DNA from: Diphasiastrum complanatum
Taxonomy: Eukaryota > Streptophyta > Lycopodiopsida > Lycopodiales > Lycopodiaceae
Direction of reading: 5' to 3'
NCBI GenBank assembly: GCA_029204225.1
Contig: CM055107.1
Coordinates: 43,985,408-44,049,407 of the forward strand
DNA length: 64,000 nucleotides
Every line of letters begins with the position of its first letter. The first letter of the stretch is position 1. Under the pieces are notes generated by a model. That model saw only the letters and a program-made list of their open reading frames with translations, ran no database searches and was not told where the DNA came from. The translations under genes were made by a program, and so were the position numbers. This document shows positions 38,601 to 49,526 of the stretch, piece by piece.

Positions 38601-39071
38601 ACCTTTCTATGTGATGGAGTAGTATCATGGCTTTCCAAAAAGCAAGATACCATCTCCCTATCTTCCACAGAATCCGAATACAAGGCCTTGACATCAACAT
38701 GCAAGGAGGTCTTGTGGCTCAAAAGGGTATTGGTGGAGCTTCATGTCATGGAGGAGGAGATCCGTATCATCTATTGTGACAACCAATCAGCCCAATAACT
38801 TGCAACTAATCCTACATTCCATGCAAGGAGCAAACACATCGAAATTGCTCATCATTTCGTGAGGGAAAAAGTGCAAGCTAAAGAGATCAAGCTCCAACAC
38901 GTGCCATCATCAAGTTGCTTGGCTGATTTGTTTACTAAACCTTTACCTAAAGATTCATTTGTCAAGCTTAGATCTTCAATTGGAGTTATTGATAAAAGAA
39001 TTGTGATCTCCAAGGCTAGATTTGAGGAGGAGTGTGAAAAATTGCCTACATTGGCAAATCTAGCCATGTAG
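35671..39071 (+). pseudogene. Copia B gag-pol, unit 1, broken
   Basis: Gag begins at the ATG 35671 (GSVGAYLLEASERLNSTNYSIWKVRMESL), with zinc knuckle CFFCGKKGHFASEC near 36417 and protease WWIDSGASSHM near 36591. A TAA at 36844-36846 stops the frame where unit 2 has CAA. Integrase follows (WHKRLGHPNY; IHSDVHSF; LRSDNGGEY; PQQNGVSERRNRS), then a frameshift near 37540 inside SLSK/CANYLCN. RT starts (CKWVFRLKYNQDGS) but a deletion of roughly 200 codons at about 38543 joins KQAPRA straight to DSDFAG of RNase H, removing YVDD. A TAA at 38796-38798 breaks RNase H again. The original stop lies 39 nt inside LTR B2. It cannot make enzymes. Confidence 0.93.
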
Positions 39072-39723
39072 AATATTGTACATTTTGTCAATATTGTTTG
39101 TTGGTTACTTGAATGTCCAAAGTGCCACTTGTACATACACACCTAAAGTAGGTTACCACGAGTCAAGAGGAGTGGTTGTGTCTATTTGGTAGTGATTCCT
39201 ACTTTGTAAGATCTAGACCATGATTTATGATGAGATTTGTACCTACCATGCACCTACCAAGCATGACTCTTGGATCTAGGCTAGGGTTTTCACATTAGGG
39301 CAAGAAAGTGGAGTCTACTTCATTATTACATGCTGGATTTTCACCTAACTTTGCAAAGGAAGTGTGTTTTACTATGTATTTCCATTCTCCGTAGTGAGAA
39401 GATAGAAACTTTTTGGAGCCTCAAGGAGAAACTCGAGTTTCCTCTCATTGTATGGTGATTACTCTATTTTTCCAATGAAACCCAGCTTTGGCACTTTGGA
39501 AACATTGTCTACAGGTCGTACTACAACCTTATTTCCACACGTGTGGAGTTGGATTAGACTATTTGATCAGTGCTTTGATTGTCTCTACTTGTTTCCTATC
39601 AAGCTGCTAAACTAGATCTTGTTTTTTGATGACTAGTTTCTGATAGATTGTTTAACAAGCATACAATCACCTTGCGGATCATTCAAAGATCCATTTATGG
39701 TCCTTAGTACTGTACTTTTCACA
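39033..39723 (+). repeat. LTR B2, shared middle LTR of array B (691 bp)
   Basis: It is preceded by the polypurine tract GAGGAGGAG (39024-39032) and followed by the primer binding site at 39724. The palindrome CACACGTGTG is at 39536-39545. Confidence 0.95.
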
Positions 39724-40356
39724 TGGTATCAGAGCCAAGTACAAGGCCATTGATCTGTGTTTGAATCTAATCCAGTTTTAGCAGGTTTTGGTGCAAAAAG
39801 CTAGTATTGGAAGGGCGAGCTGGTATCCAGGTTTTGGTGAGGGGATTTGATCCCAAACTTTTTCAGGATCAAAATCCGTACTGTTCACACGTGTGGGCAT
39901 CTCTGAACCAGCATTTAATAACTCATATTCATTGGATCATAGAAAATTCATATGGTGTCAGTTTGATGTAATTTTTGGTGCAAATCCTAGGATAAGCTAC
40001 CAAGATCAGTTGCCATTGACCTTAGTTTTGAATTTGTTTCATGAAAACTAATTAATCTAGGCTGATTTCAGACCTTCTTAAAGTGGAAACCAGGTCTTGA
40101 AAGTACATCAAAGTGAATGAGAGAGATAGAGTCAGTTTTTGTCCAAGAATAGCCAAGATTGGCAAGATTTGCTTGAGTGTAGTTTTCATCTCATCTTATC
40201 TTCATTCCAGCTTGTGAGGGAGTGATAGAACTATGATTACAAATCCATCTGTTGGATTAGAAGTCAACATTTGAGTGAAACACTGCAAGTTAGAAACCTT
40301 TGTGAGTTTCAGGTCCAAACAAATCTATATCTTGTGTGTAGAATCTTGCTAGTAAG
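39724..40356 (+). promoter_or_regulatory. Primer binding site and leader of B unit 2, with the empty A site
   Basis: TGGTATCAGAGCC (39724-39736) starts a 633-bp leader. It contains CACACGTGTG at 39886-39895 (CACATGTGTG in unit 1) and the uninterrupted TAGAA site (40339-40343) into which array A inserted in unit 1. Confidence 0.92.
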
Positions 40357-42309
40357 ATGGGATCTGTGGGAGCCTACCTTCTAGAAGCTAGTGAGAGGTT
40401 AAATTCTACCAATTATGCTATTTGGAAAGTGAGGATGGAGTCACTAATGGTGCTCCAGGATCTTTATGAGTTTCTAATAGATGATGAAAATGAACCTCTA
40501 GGTGCATAGGAATTAGTGAGATACAAGAAAAGGTCTAGGCTTGCACTTCACTGTATTAAGATGAATGTAAGCAATGATCTTTTAAGAGAAGTATCATCAT
40601 GTAAGAGTGCTAAAGAGGCTTGGGAATCTTTAAAATCTATCTATGAGTCTAGTAACACTTTGAGGGTTCTCATGCTTAGGAATCAGATTCTACAAAGCAT
40701 GAAGAGGAGTGATGAGAATGCACAAGATTATGTGCTAAGAATCAAGTCTCTTAATAGGGAGTTAGCTTCCATTGGAGAGAAGATTCAAGATAGTGAGCTT
40801 GTTCAGATTGTCCTAAATGGTCTAGGGAGTGGCTTTACAAATTTGGTCCAAAGCTTTGCAATCCAAGATACTTTGCCTACTATAGAAAAGCTACACAGTG
40901 TATTAGTAGCTGAAGAGTGTAGGATGTTGCATACCAATGCAAGAATGAATGCTATTTCTCTGCAGGATGGTGATGAGAAAGCTAATTTCTCATTCAAAAG
41001 CAAGAAGAAGACCAATGGCAAGAAGAAGCACTTCAAGGAGACCAAGGAGGAGGATGAGGCTTCAAGCTCAAAGGGCAAGATCAAAGACAAGTCCAAGTAC
41101 AAATGTTTTTTCTATGGAAAGAAAGGACATTTTGCATCAAAATGTCTCAAGAAGAAGAAGGCACAAGAGAGCAAACAAAGCAACATTGCACATCAGGAGG
41201 AAGAGGAGGATGAAGAGTCATCCTTGATGGTTTCCAACAAACCACCATCATCCAAGAGCAACACCAATGATTCTTGGTGGATTGATAGTGGGGCAAGTTC
41301 CCACATGACATATCAAAAGGACATATTCTCCACCTTACTTTCTTACAATGACTTACATAGATCAATCTATACTGCAAGTAGTCAAGAATGTAAGATAAGT
41401 GGAATAGGAACAATTCCCTTGTATGTGGGATCATCCAAAAGGATGAATCTAGATAATGTTCTTTATGTTCCTAAGTTAACCAAGAATTTGCTTAGTGTTG
41501 GCCAGTTAATGGATAATGGCCTAGATGTACAATTTAAGCATGGAGTTTGTTCCATCCTTAGAAATGATGAATGTATAGCCAAAGGCTCTAAGCAAGGTAG
41601 ATTGTTTAAGCTTGATGCTAATATTGCAGTGGAGAGTGTTAACTTGGCAAAGGTGGAGCTATCAAAGGTGGAACTGTGGCACAAAAGATTGGGCCACCCC
41701 AACTACAAAGCCATGGAATCTATGGCTACAAAGGAGCTTGTAGTTGGACTCCCCAAGCATTTGTCAAAGTGTGGGAAGAGATGTGAAGCATGCAGCCTCT
41801 CAAAGACTCACAAGCTACCCTTCTCAAGATCTACATCAAGATCAAACTCTCCTCTTGAACTCATCCATTCGGATGTTCATAGTTTTTCACATGAGTCTAA
41901 TGGTGGTGCCAAGTACTATGTAATCTTCATTGATGACTATTCTAGATTTTGTTGGATGTACCTCTTGTCTAGCAAATCAATGGTGTTTGATTCTTTTGTA
42001 AAGTTCAAGAGTTTGGTAGAAAATCAACTTAGTACCAAGATTAAGGTATTAAGGAGTGATAATGGAGGTGAATATGTCTCCAATAAGTTGATTGACTTTT
42101 GTATCTCTAATGGCATAAAGAGGAAGTTGTCATGTACATACACCCCTCAACAAAATGGAGTGAGTGAGAGAAGAAATAGATCTCTTTGTGAGTGTGGTAA
42201 GGCCTTAAGGCTAGATGCTTCTCTATCCAAACTTGTGCTAACTATTTGTGCAATAGATTTCCAAACCAAGCCATTGGAGGAATCACACCATTGGAAGATC
42301 GCATTGTGA
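40357..42309 (+). pseudogene. Copia B gag-pol, unit 2, broken and truncated
   Basis: The ATG at 40357 is collinear with unit 1. A TAG at 40507-40509 (CAG in unit 1) interrupts gag after about 50 codons, and the frame is then open to 42309. The zinc knuckle's second Cys is replaced by Tyr (CFFYGKKGH) and the end reads ASKC. Protease WWIDSGASSHM and the integrase zinc and core domains are present. The same integrase frameshift as in unit 1 occurs near 42226. All sequence equivalent to about 37613-38998 (end of integrase, RT, RNase H) is deleted. The junction near 42298-42303 carries a few filler bases ('atcgc') before 'attgtgatctcc' and the polypurine tract. Non-functional. Confidence 0.93.
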
Positions 42310-42335
42310 TCTCCAAGGCTAGATTTGAGGAGGAG

Positions 42336-43026
42336 TGTGAAAAATTGCCTACATTGGCAAATCTAGCCATGTAGAATATTGTACATTTTGTCAATATTGT
42401 TTGTTGGTTACTTGAATGTCCAAAGTGCCACTTGTACATACACACCTAAAGTAGGTTACCACGAGTCAAGAGGAGTGGTTGTGTCTATTTGGTAGTGATT
42501 CCTACTTTGTAAGATCTAGACCATGATTTATGATGAGATTTGTACCTACCATGCACCTACCAAGCATGACTCTTGGATCTAGGCTAGGGTTTTCACATTA
42601 GGGCAAGAAAGTGGAGTCTACTTCATTATTACATGCTGAATTTTCACCTAACTTTGCAAAGGAAGTGTGTTTTACTATGTATTTCCATTCTCCGTAGTGA
42701 GAAGATAGAAACTTTTTGGAGCCTCAAGGAGAAACTCAAGTTTCCTCTCATTGTATGGTGATTACTCTATTTTTCCAATGAAACCCAGCTTTGGCACTTT
42801 GGAAACATTGTCTACAGGCCGTACTACAACCTTATTTCCACACGTGTGGAGTTGGATTAGACTATTTGATCAGTGCTTTGATTGTCTCTACTTGTTTCCT
42901 ATCAAGCTGCTAAACTAGATCTTGTTTTTTGATGACTAGTTTCTGATAGATTGTTTAACAAGCATACAATCACCTTGCGGATCATTCAAAGATCCATTTA
43001 TGGTCCTTAGTACTGTACTTTTCACA
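42336..43026 (+). repeat. LTR B3 (691 bp)
   Basis: This is the outer 3' LTR of array B, with CACACGTGTG at 42839-42848. It ends at 43026 and is followed by the GAATA duplication. Confidence 0.95.
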
Positions 43027-43031
43027 GAATA
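43027..43031. other. Right target site duplication of array B (GAATA)
   Basis: It pairs with 22131-22135. Copia C coding resumes here on the minus strand. Confidence 0.95.
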
Positions 43032-45245
43032 ACCAATAATAGAAAGATCTTCACTTTTATACAATAAACCAAAATCAAAAGTTGAAGATATATATCTAAG
43101 CACTCTCTTGGCCTTTTTCCAATGATAAACTGAAGGATTTTGCATAGCCTGGCTCAACTTATGAACACTAAAGCTTATGTCAGGTCTAGTTATTGTGAGC
43201 CAAATTAAGGAGCCTATAAGACTTCTAAAAATTGTGATGTCCTCGAAGGATCTTTTATCACCTTTGTTAGAGTCCTTTACATTTTGCTCCATGGGTGTTT
43301 CTATACTCTTACAATTCAACATATTGAACTTTTTTATCATTGAAAGAGCATACTTAGATTGACATACAAAAGCTTTATCTTTAAGAAAGTCAATCTCTAA
43401 TCCTAGAATATAGTGAATTTTTTCAAGATCTTGCATCTTGAACTCTTTTCCAAGTGCAATCTTGGTTTCCTCAACTTACTTGATACAACTTCCTGTTAGA
43501 ATGATATCATCAACATAAATAAGAAGGATGACAATATCTTTATCACAAAACTTGACATATAAGGAAGGATCATAGTTACTAAGATTAGATCCTAGTGACT
43601 CAAGAAAGGTGTTAAGTCGAGAATACCATGACCTTGGAGCTTGCTTTAATTCATATAAACTTTTGAAGAGCAAGCAAACTTTTCCTTCATCATGGATGAA
43701 CCCAATAGGTTGATCCATATAAATCTCTTCTTCTAGATAGCCATTTAGAAATGGATTAGAAACATCTAGTTGAAGAATTTGCCAATTGAAAAAACAAGCA
43801 AGAGATATTATGATTCTAATTGACACCATCTTTGCAACTGGGGCAAAGGTCTCCTCATAATCAAGTCCATATACGTGAGCAAATCCTTTAGCACAAAGAC
43901 TAGCCTTGTACTTGTTGATTGTGCCATCTTGATTATACTTGACTCGAAAAACCCATTTGCAACCAATGGTATGCTTGTTGGATGGAAGATCCACAAGCTC
44001 CCATGTATTATTGGCCATCAAAGCATCATATTCTTCTTTCATGGCAAGGTACCATTCCTTTGAGTTGATAGCATCATATACATCCTTTGGCTCCTCATGA
44101 GAAATAAAATAGGCACAATTAGTGGAGTTGATTTCCACTTGCTTTCCTCTATCTTCATAGGTAAGCCTTCTAGGCTCGGATCTTTCTCTTTGAGATCTCC
44201 TTGGTGAAAAAATTCGAGGGACTCCTCCTCAAATCTCGGCCCCATCTCTCCACGATGATCTTTGGAGTATCTTTGTGAGAATCTTTGAACTCGGTCTTCT
44301 CAAGAATGTATTTTTGATCTTCATGAAATATCACATCTCTACTCTCAATTGTGGTTGAGGTAGAGGGAACATAGATCCTGTAAGCTTTCTTGTTGGATGC
44401 ATATCCAACCATGATCCCTTTAACAGAATTAGGATCATCTCTTTTTCTTGTTTCCAAGGGCATATTAACAAAGCAAGTACAACCAAAAACTCTAAGGTGA
44501 TCTACCTTAGGTTTTTTCTGAAACAAGACTTCAAAAGGTGTTTTTCCAGCAAGAGCATTGTGAGGTAATCTATTGCACAAATAGTTTGCACAATTTATAG
44601 CTTCACCCCAATATTCAATAGGCAAAGAAGCTGCTACTCGAATTGCTTTAGCACATTCACATAAAGATCTGTTTTTCCTCTCAGCTACTCTATTTTGGGA
44701 TGAAGAATAGGCATAAGAAAATTCTCTCTTTATTCCTTCACCTTCACAATAATTATGAAACTTGTTGGAGATATATCACCTCTTCCATCGCATCTTAAAG
44801 CTTTAACTTTGCAAGAAAACTGTTTTTCTACATAAGCTTTGAAGATAAGGAAGTGATAAAAAACCATAGCCTTTGAAGAAAGTAGATACAACCAAGTGTA
44901 TCTAGTAAAGTCATCAATAAAGGTGACAAAACATGTTGCACCACCAATACTTTTAGAAGAGAAAAAATGTACATCTGAATGTATGAATTCCAATGGATAA
45001 GTAGTCTTTATAAAAGACTTATGATATGGCTTTCTGTGTGACTTTGCAATGGCACAAGCCTCACAAGCTTGAAATCTTTAGAAAGAGATTTTGGGAGACC
45101 AAAAGCCTTCTCCTTCTTAACCATAGAAGACATAGATGTAAAGTTAGGATGTCCCAGCTCCTATGCCACAGCTGCTCCTTAGATAACAAAGCAACTTCAC
45201 AAAGGTTTGCATTCTCCTAAGAATTCAACTTAAAAATTCCACCAT
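43032..45245 (-). pseudogene. Copia element C, main part: integrase to RNase H
   Basis: Read right to left: a pre-integrase scrap (EYGGIFKLNS) near 45250-45220; a decayed zinc region near 45175-45020; integrase core from MEFIHSDVHFFSSKS (44993) with a damaged second Asp region (LRCDGRGD); integrase C-terminus (EYWGEAINCANYLCNRLPHNALAGKTP, VFGCTCFVNMPLETRKRDD) 44625-44300; RT (CKWVFRVKYNQDGT; LIYVDDIILTG) 44138-43480 with a stop after SCIK; RT end and start of RNase H (YILGLEIDFLKDKAF; ETPMEQNVKD) up to GYS at 43032. There it is cut by array B and continues at 22135-21637. Gag and protease are absent. It belongs to the same general group as A and B, but is older. Confidence 0.9.
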
Positions 45246-45497
45246 ACTCGTTATGCTAAACGAAAATAGCTTCTATTTCATGAAAATGTAAAAACAAGCT
45301 GCATTTAGAGTGGTGGTGGAAGTTTCATAAATCCATCTAATAAGGCACTATTTAGCAAGTATGGATGTCAAAATTTTGCACTCAAGCATTCATATTTTTC
45401 ATGGGAAATGAACTGCATCCTAACTCTTGAGTCCTTACTATTCACACACTGTGCTAGCTACTTCTATCATATTGTGACCGTATTGGTAGCTCCAATG
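45246..45497. other. Unassigned sequence right of copia C
   Basis: This is where gag and protease of C would be expected, but none is recognisable. It is interrupted on the right by a solo LTR. Confidence 0.4.
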
Positions 45498-46303
45498 TGT
45501 GAAAAATTGGCAAAAATCTAGCTTGGTATTTTTTATGGTAGTGAATCTCACATGTGTGGAGGATGTTCCCACGTGTGGAGAATCGTAAAGTAAATAAAAA
45601 TGTTTGATATAGGAGTCTCATAGAATTTCATAGTCAAGCATTTAGGTGTAGGATGTTGATATGGTCAAATTTGGTAGATAGCAAATTATCCATTTCCACT
45701 TGTAATGCCACTATTGAGCCAAAATAGAGTAGGAGGCCAAAATTGTGCCAATTACAGTGTAGACAAGTGTAATGCTTTTGTTTGATGAAGTTTAAGAGGT
45801 CCAATAGGATTTAGAGGTGGAACCATGAGTGGTCCAATAGAATTTGATATTTGCTTGAAAATGGTCCAATAGAATTTAGAGGTGCATGGATCAATGGTCC
45901 AATAGGATAAGAGGTGGCAAAGTGTGGTCCAATCATAGTTAAGCATAGTGGTAGCTCGTGGATCTACTAGTATCATTGTACTCATTTGAATCTAATTGAT
46001 TTTGAGATTGAGTGGATTTTGAGTGTAAGTGATTTTCTAGCTTTCTCTCTCTACCCGAGAGCTATTGATGATTTTCTCTCTCTACCCAAGGAGAGCAGCT
46101 TGTTTTTACTTAGATTACTTTTGGAACACTTCCCACACATGTGAGTGAGAGTTGGAAGTGATTGAATGCATGTAGTAGTGTGTTTTTGCCATAGAATCAA
46201 AGATAGATCTTGAATCTCAATTTAATCTTGATCTTGGTGCATCTACACACCTTAGGAGATCACAAGTACATGTTGTGGACAGTCCACACGTGTGAAATCA
46301 ACA
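45498..46303 (+). mobile_element. Solo LTR with CAATG target duplication (806 bp)
   Basis: It starts TGTGAAAAATTGGC, like the B LTRs, and ends CACACGTGTGAAATCAACA. The five bases CAATG at 45493-45497 are repeated at 46304-46308. No internal sequence follows. The palindrome lies 10 bp from the 3' end (46285-46294), with a related CACATGTGTG near 45530. Solo LTRs arise by recombination between the two LTRs of one element. The last bases match the minus-strand solo LTR at 59406-60016, so both probably belong to related families. Confidence 0.85.
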
Positions 46304-46308
46304 CAATG

Positions 46309-47404
46309 CGGCCATTGTTCTTCTCGGGTGGGATCACTAGTCCATACAAATTGACAGTATATCTACTTCAGCAGCTCCATCATGACATTTTTTAGCCATG
46401 ACATTCATATTCATGATATTCTTGGTACATTCGACTCACGCAGTATCTTCTATATGTAGCATTGTTGTCATGGCATTATTTAGCAATCACGTTTGTATTG
46501 CAGCCTTTATTTGGCAGCCTAGGTCAGTCCATCAGTATAGTTTGATAGCTATTTCAAATTTTTCTTTATAGGACTCCTTTATTTTGTTATTGCTTCTTCT
46601 TCTTCCTTTTCATGGAATCAACATCTTTACCTCTTCAGGTTTGCTCGTCGATATGTATTGATGATAGTATACAAAAAAATGTTTTTTAACATTCCATCAA
46701 GAAGGTGGACACTATAGCTTCACTAGATTACGTACAATAAACTTGAACTCAAAATACTTCCTAGCTCCAAGAGCCGCTAGCTATGTGAGAGTAATTTAGT
46801 GGTCGACTGATTGATTCAGTGATATAGTCTCTCCATTCTAATGTTTGATACAAAATCCAAGATATAGCATCTTCAAAGAGTGGCAAATTGAAAGGGATAT
46901 AATAAAGAAGGAGCTTTTTTTGTGATTTCAGAGCACATGTGATAGACTGAATTGTTATGACAAACCTGCAAAGGTGAGTTTATTGCAGGATAAAACTTGT
47001 TAACATTTGATAAGCATTCTTAAAAAGGCCTTACTATCAAAGTTCAGTGACACATTCATATATAGCTAGCAGTCGAATAAATGTCAAGCTACTCTAATGG
47101 CCTAGGCTACACAAATTTAAAATTTGTGTACTCAGTCTGCACATTGAAATTATGTGTGCGTACTATGCAATAACATTTATTTCAGTTCATGTTACTCCAA
47201 TTAATCAAAATCATTGAAGATGAAGAAAACTCATAAAAATAGATTCTCTCAAGCAACCTGTGATTCTTTTAGCAAGGACTTCAAATTGTCAACGTGTTCT
47301 CCTAAAAGGCTAGTGTCAACCAGACTATATAAAGATTATACTTTTCTGCTCTCAAAATTGACAAAACAGTCTCGAACAAGAGAGCAAATTTTGTTTTCCA
47401 GACA
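46309..47404. other. Intergenic sequence, nothing recognised
   Basis: No conserved frame was found. Around 46380-46500 'catgaca(t)tt' words recur loosely. There is no LTR boundary and no domain. Confidence 0.35.
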
Positions 47405-48900
47405 TCAATTGCTGGTAACGATAACAGTATGAAAGCTTTGAAAGGGTAGCGAAAAGTTGCACAATGGACAGAAATAGCTTTCTATAGTACTTGGCAGCAG
47501 GTGAGATGAGGATTGAAGTTTACTATGAAACTGAGTACCATTGGAAAGGCTGACTCTCTCATCGTGAAGAACTTGGTGCTCCGCAATACATCTGCCTATC
47601 TCTTGAATCTCTCTTGGAATATCGCTATGAAAGATGTTATTGTTGCCCTTAGGTGTTGCTGCTGGTACTTGGGCCCATGGATTTCCGTGAGCCTTGGTGA
47701 GGACGAACGCGCTTGTAACTCCTTGGGTTGAAGATTCTGTAAAACTAGGCATGTCTAAGTTATTCTGCTGCAATTATGCTATCTATCTCTAACAATGTGA
47801 AGAATTTTGGCCATTAAGGAGCAAAAACACCCTTGCTCAGCCTCCTTAAGACGGTTGTGTAAGGCATTAAACGGGGAGTGCCAGAGAAATACTTTGATAT
47901 TTCGAGCATACGGTTGATCAACGCATGTTGAGAATAAGGAAGAGCAAAGAAAAATCAAATTTCGTCATTCGAACAAACTGTATATCCTGTCAGTGAGTAG
48001 GGACTGTACGTTTCTGTCCAGAAAAACCATCAATTACATATGAAACAACAGCCATTGAATTACGGGATAGACCCACAAATAAGCCGTAGTCTCCTCTTGC
48101 GAATCTCAGTAACAAACCCACGAAACCAAAAAATATTCAAAAGCGTTTTGCAAAATAAAAGAATTAAAACCTCATGCGAAATAAACCCGTACGCATTGCA
48201 CAATAGAAGCACAAAATTCGAGTACAAGTCACAAATAAAATTTGCTAAAAACGGCAAAAGATCAAAAGCAATCCGTTTTCTTCTCTCAGCTCATGAAACG
48301 CTGCAATAAATATAAGTGAAGTAACAACTAGGAGCTACTTCCTTGTACTACAGTACGTACGACACAACGATCCAACAATGGATCCTATTTCCCTCAAAGA
48401 ATTCAGCAACTGATGAAAGATCAAATTTTCTGACCACTACACACAATGATTTAAGCATTACAATCTTCAGGCAAGCAACCGTATCTGCAAGAAACTCAAT
48501 GTGCGTAAACCACAAAAGGCACCTGGATTGGGAAGCATAATGCAGATGCCAGAACAGCTCCCGTGCCCAGATTAATTAGGCCTCAATTTTGATTAAACCT
48601 TGCAAGAAAAAGAGGATTCTGCAAATGCTAATTACAGATGAGAGATTTTTGATGCATCTGTTGTAAGAGATGGAGGATGATTATAGGTGATAATGTGGAT
48701 GGCGAGACAAGGAGAGGAAGAGGAAGACGATGGCGCTGATAATGGTAGCTGAGTAGCAGGAAACGAAACTTTGAAGCTTTGGAAGGACAAAGAGAGGGAG
48801 AGAGGAACGGTGACCGGAAATAGACGGTGGCCTCCCCGGCAAAAGGAGGTCGTCTGTTGACGAATAACGGGCTCCCCACAAAAGGACTTCGAGTGACGTA
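47405..48900 (-). other. Possible 5' part of a host gene, product unknown
   Basis: The minus strand from about 48890 has gene-like texture: a GC-richer stretch with CT-rich runs (48780-48700) typical of plant transcription start regions, a possible donor CCAATCCAG/GTGCC near 48531, and possible acceptors such as TTTATTGCAG near 48302. It leads to an open 115-codon frame from the ATG at 47749 to 47405 (MPSFTESSTQGVTSAF ... EIQEIGRCIAEHQVLHDERVSL). The middle of that frame looks helical and polar. I do not recognise the family. A possible donor (AATG/GTACTC) lies near 47535. No downstream exon was identified, so it may be a gene fragment. Confidence 0.3.
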
Positions 48901-49135
48901 AGTCTAGGTTAGGGGCAAGGGTGTACCTTGTATTGGAAGACGTGGTCTTTAAAGATAAGGGCATCTCTTTCAAACACATCCCCTCTAGTTTGTTAGCCCT
49001 TGAGCAAGTAAACTTCCTGTTTTTATTAATAAAAGATGGGAAAACCATCTGAGTACAAAGGAATGCATGTTGAAAGTGTAAAGGCCATAAGGCGAATTGA
49101 GATACTGTACAACTATAACAAAGCATCTCGTAGAG

Positions 49136-49526
49136 TATCTACAAGCCTACTGCTTGGTGTTAAGTCGCTAGTTAAGATAGGTGGAAGTTTAGGTAGTGCA
49201 GGAAGCTGTGAAGCAGCCGTTCCTGGAACTATGGCACGTCGAAGTATTGCAAGTGCCTAAGTGCGTTGTAAAGTCATAGAAACTCGTTGACGATAATAAG
49301 CCGTAATGATAGATAAAGGTGAGGCACCACGTCCTTGGAGTTTCGCTGCAAAACCTGCACAAGATGATAGAAAATCATCGAATTTTTTATGCAGGCACCC
49401 ATAAGTTTCCAAAGCAAAAGGAATAAAGTCTCCAAGAGTGCGATGTGAATAATCTCGCTCTTTATCTAGAGCTGCATGAGAAGCAGCGACACCTTCCATA
49501 GTTTGTGAATATGTATGTATAGCCAA
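49136..49526 (-). pseudogene. Decayed ORF, perhaps the tail of a retroelement reverse-transcriptase ORF
   Basis: The minus frame reads LGDFIPFALETYGCLHKKFDDFL ... YYRQRVSMTLQRT, one TAG, then ALAILRRAIVPGTAASQLPAL and onward in the same frame. That a frame continues past a single stop suggests a once-real protein. From memory, similar 'P(L/F)A(I/L)ETYGCLH...YYRQRVS' tails occur at the ends of reverse-transcriptase-like ORFs in other plant genomes, but I cannot assign the class. No catalytic motif is present. This is a weak assignment. Confidence 0.3.

Larger units (their letters stand above)
22136..43026 (+). mobile_element. Array B: tandem dimer of a copia element, host of array A
   Basis: The structure is LTR (22136-22826), internal 1 (22827-39032, split by array A at 23447-35652), LTR (39033-39723), internal 2 (39724-42335) and LTR (42336-43026). 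A single 5-bp duplication, GAATA, flanks the whole array. All three LTRs are 691 bp and start TGTGAAAAATTGCC and end TTTTCACA. Each internal unit starts with an initiator-Met-type primer binding site (TGGTATCAGAGCC). Both units are coding-defective and share an integrase frameshift. The array lies within RNase H of copia C in opposite orientation. Confidence 0.93.
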
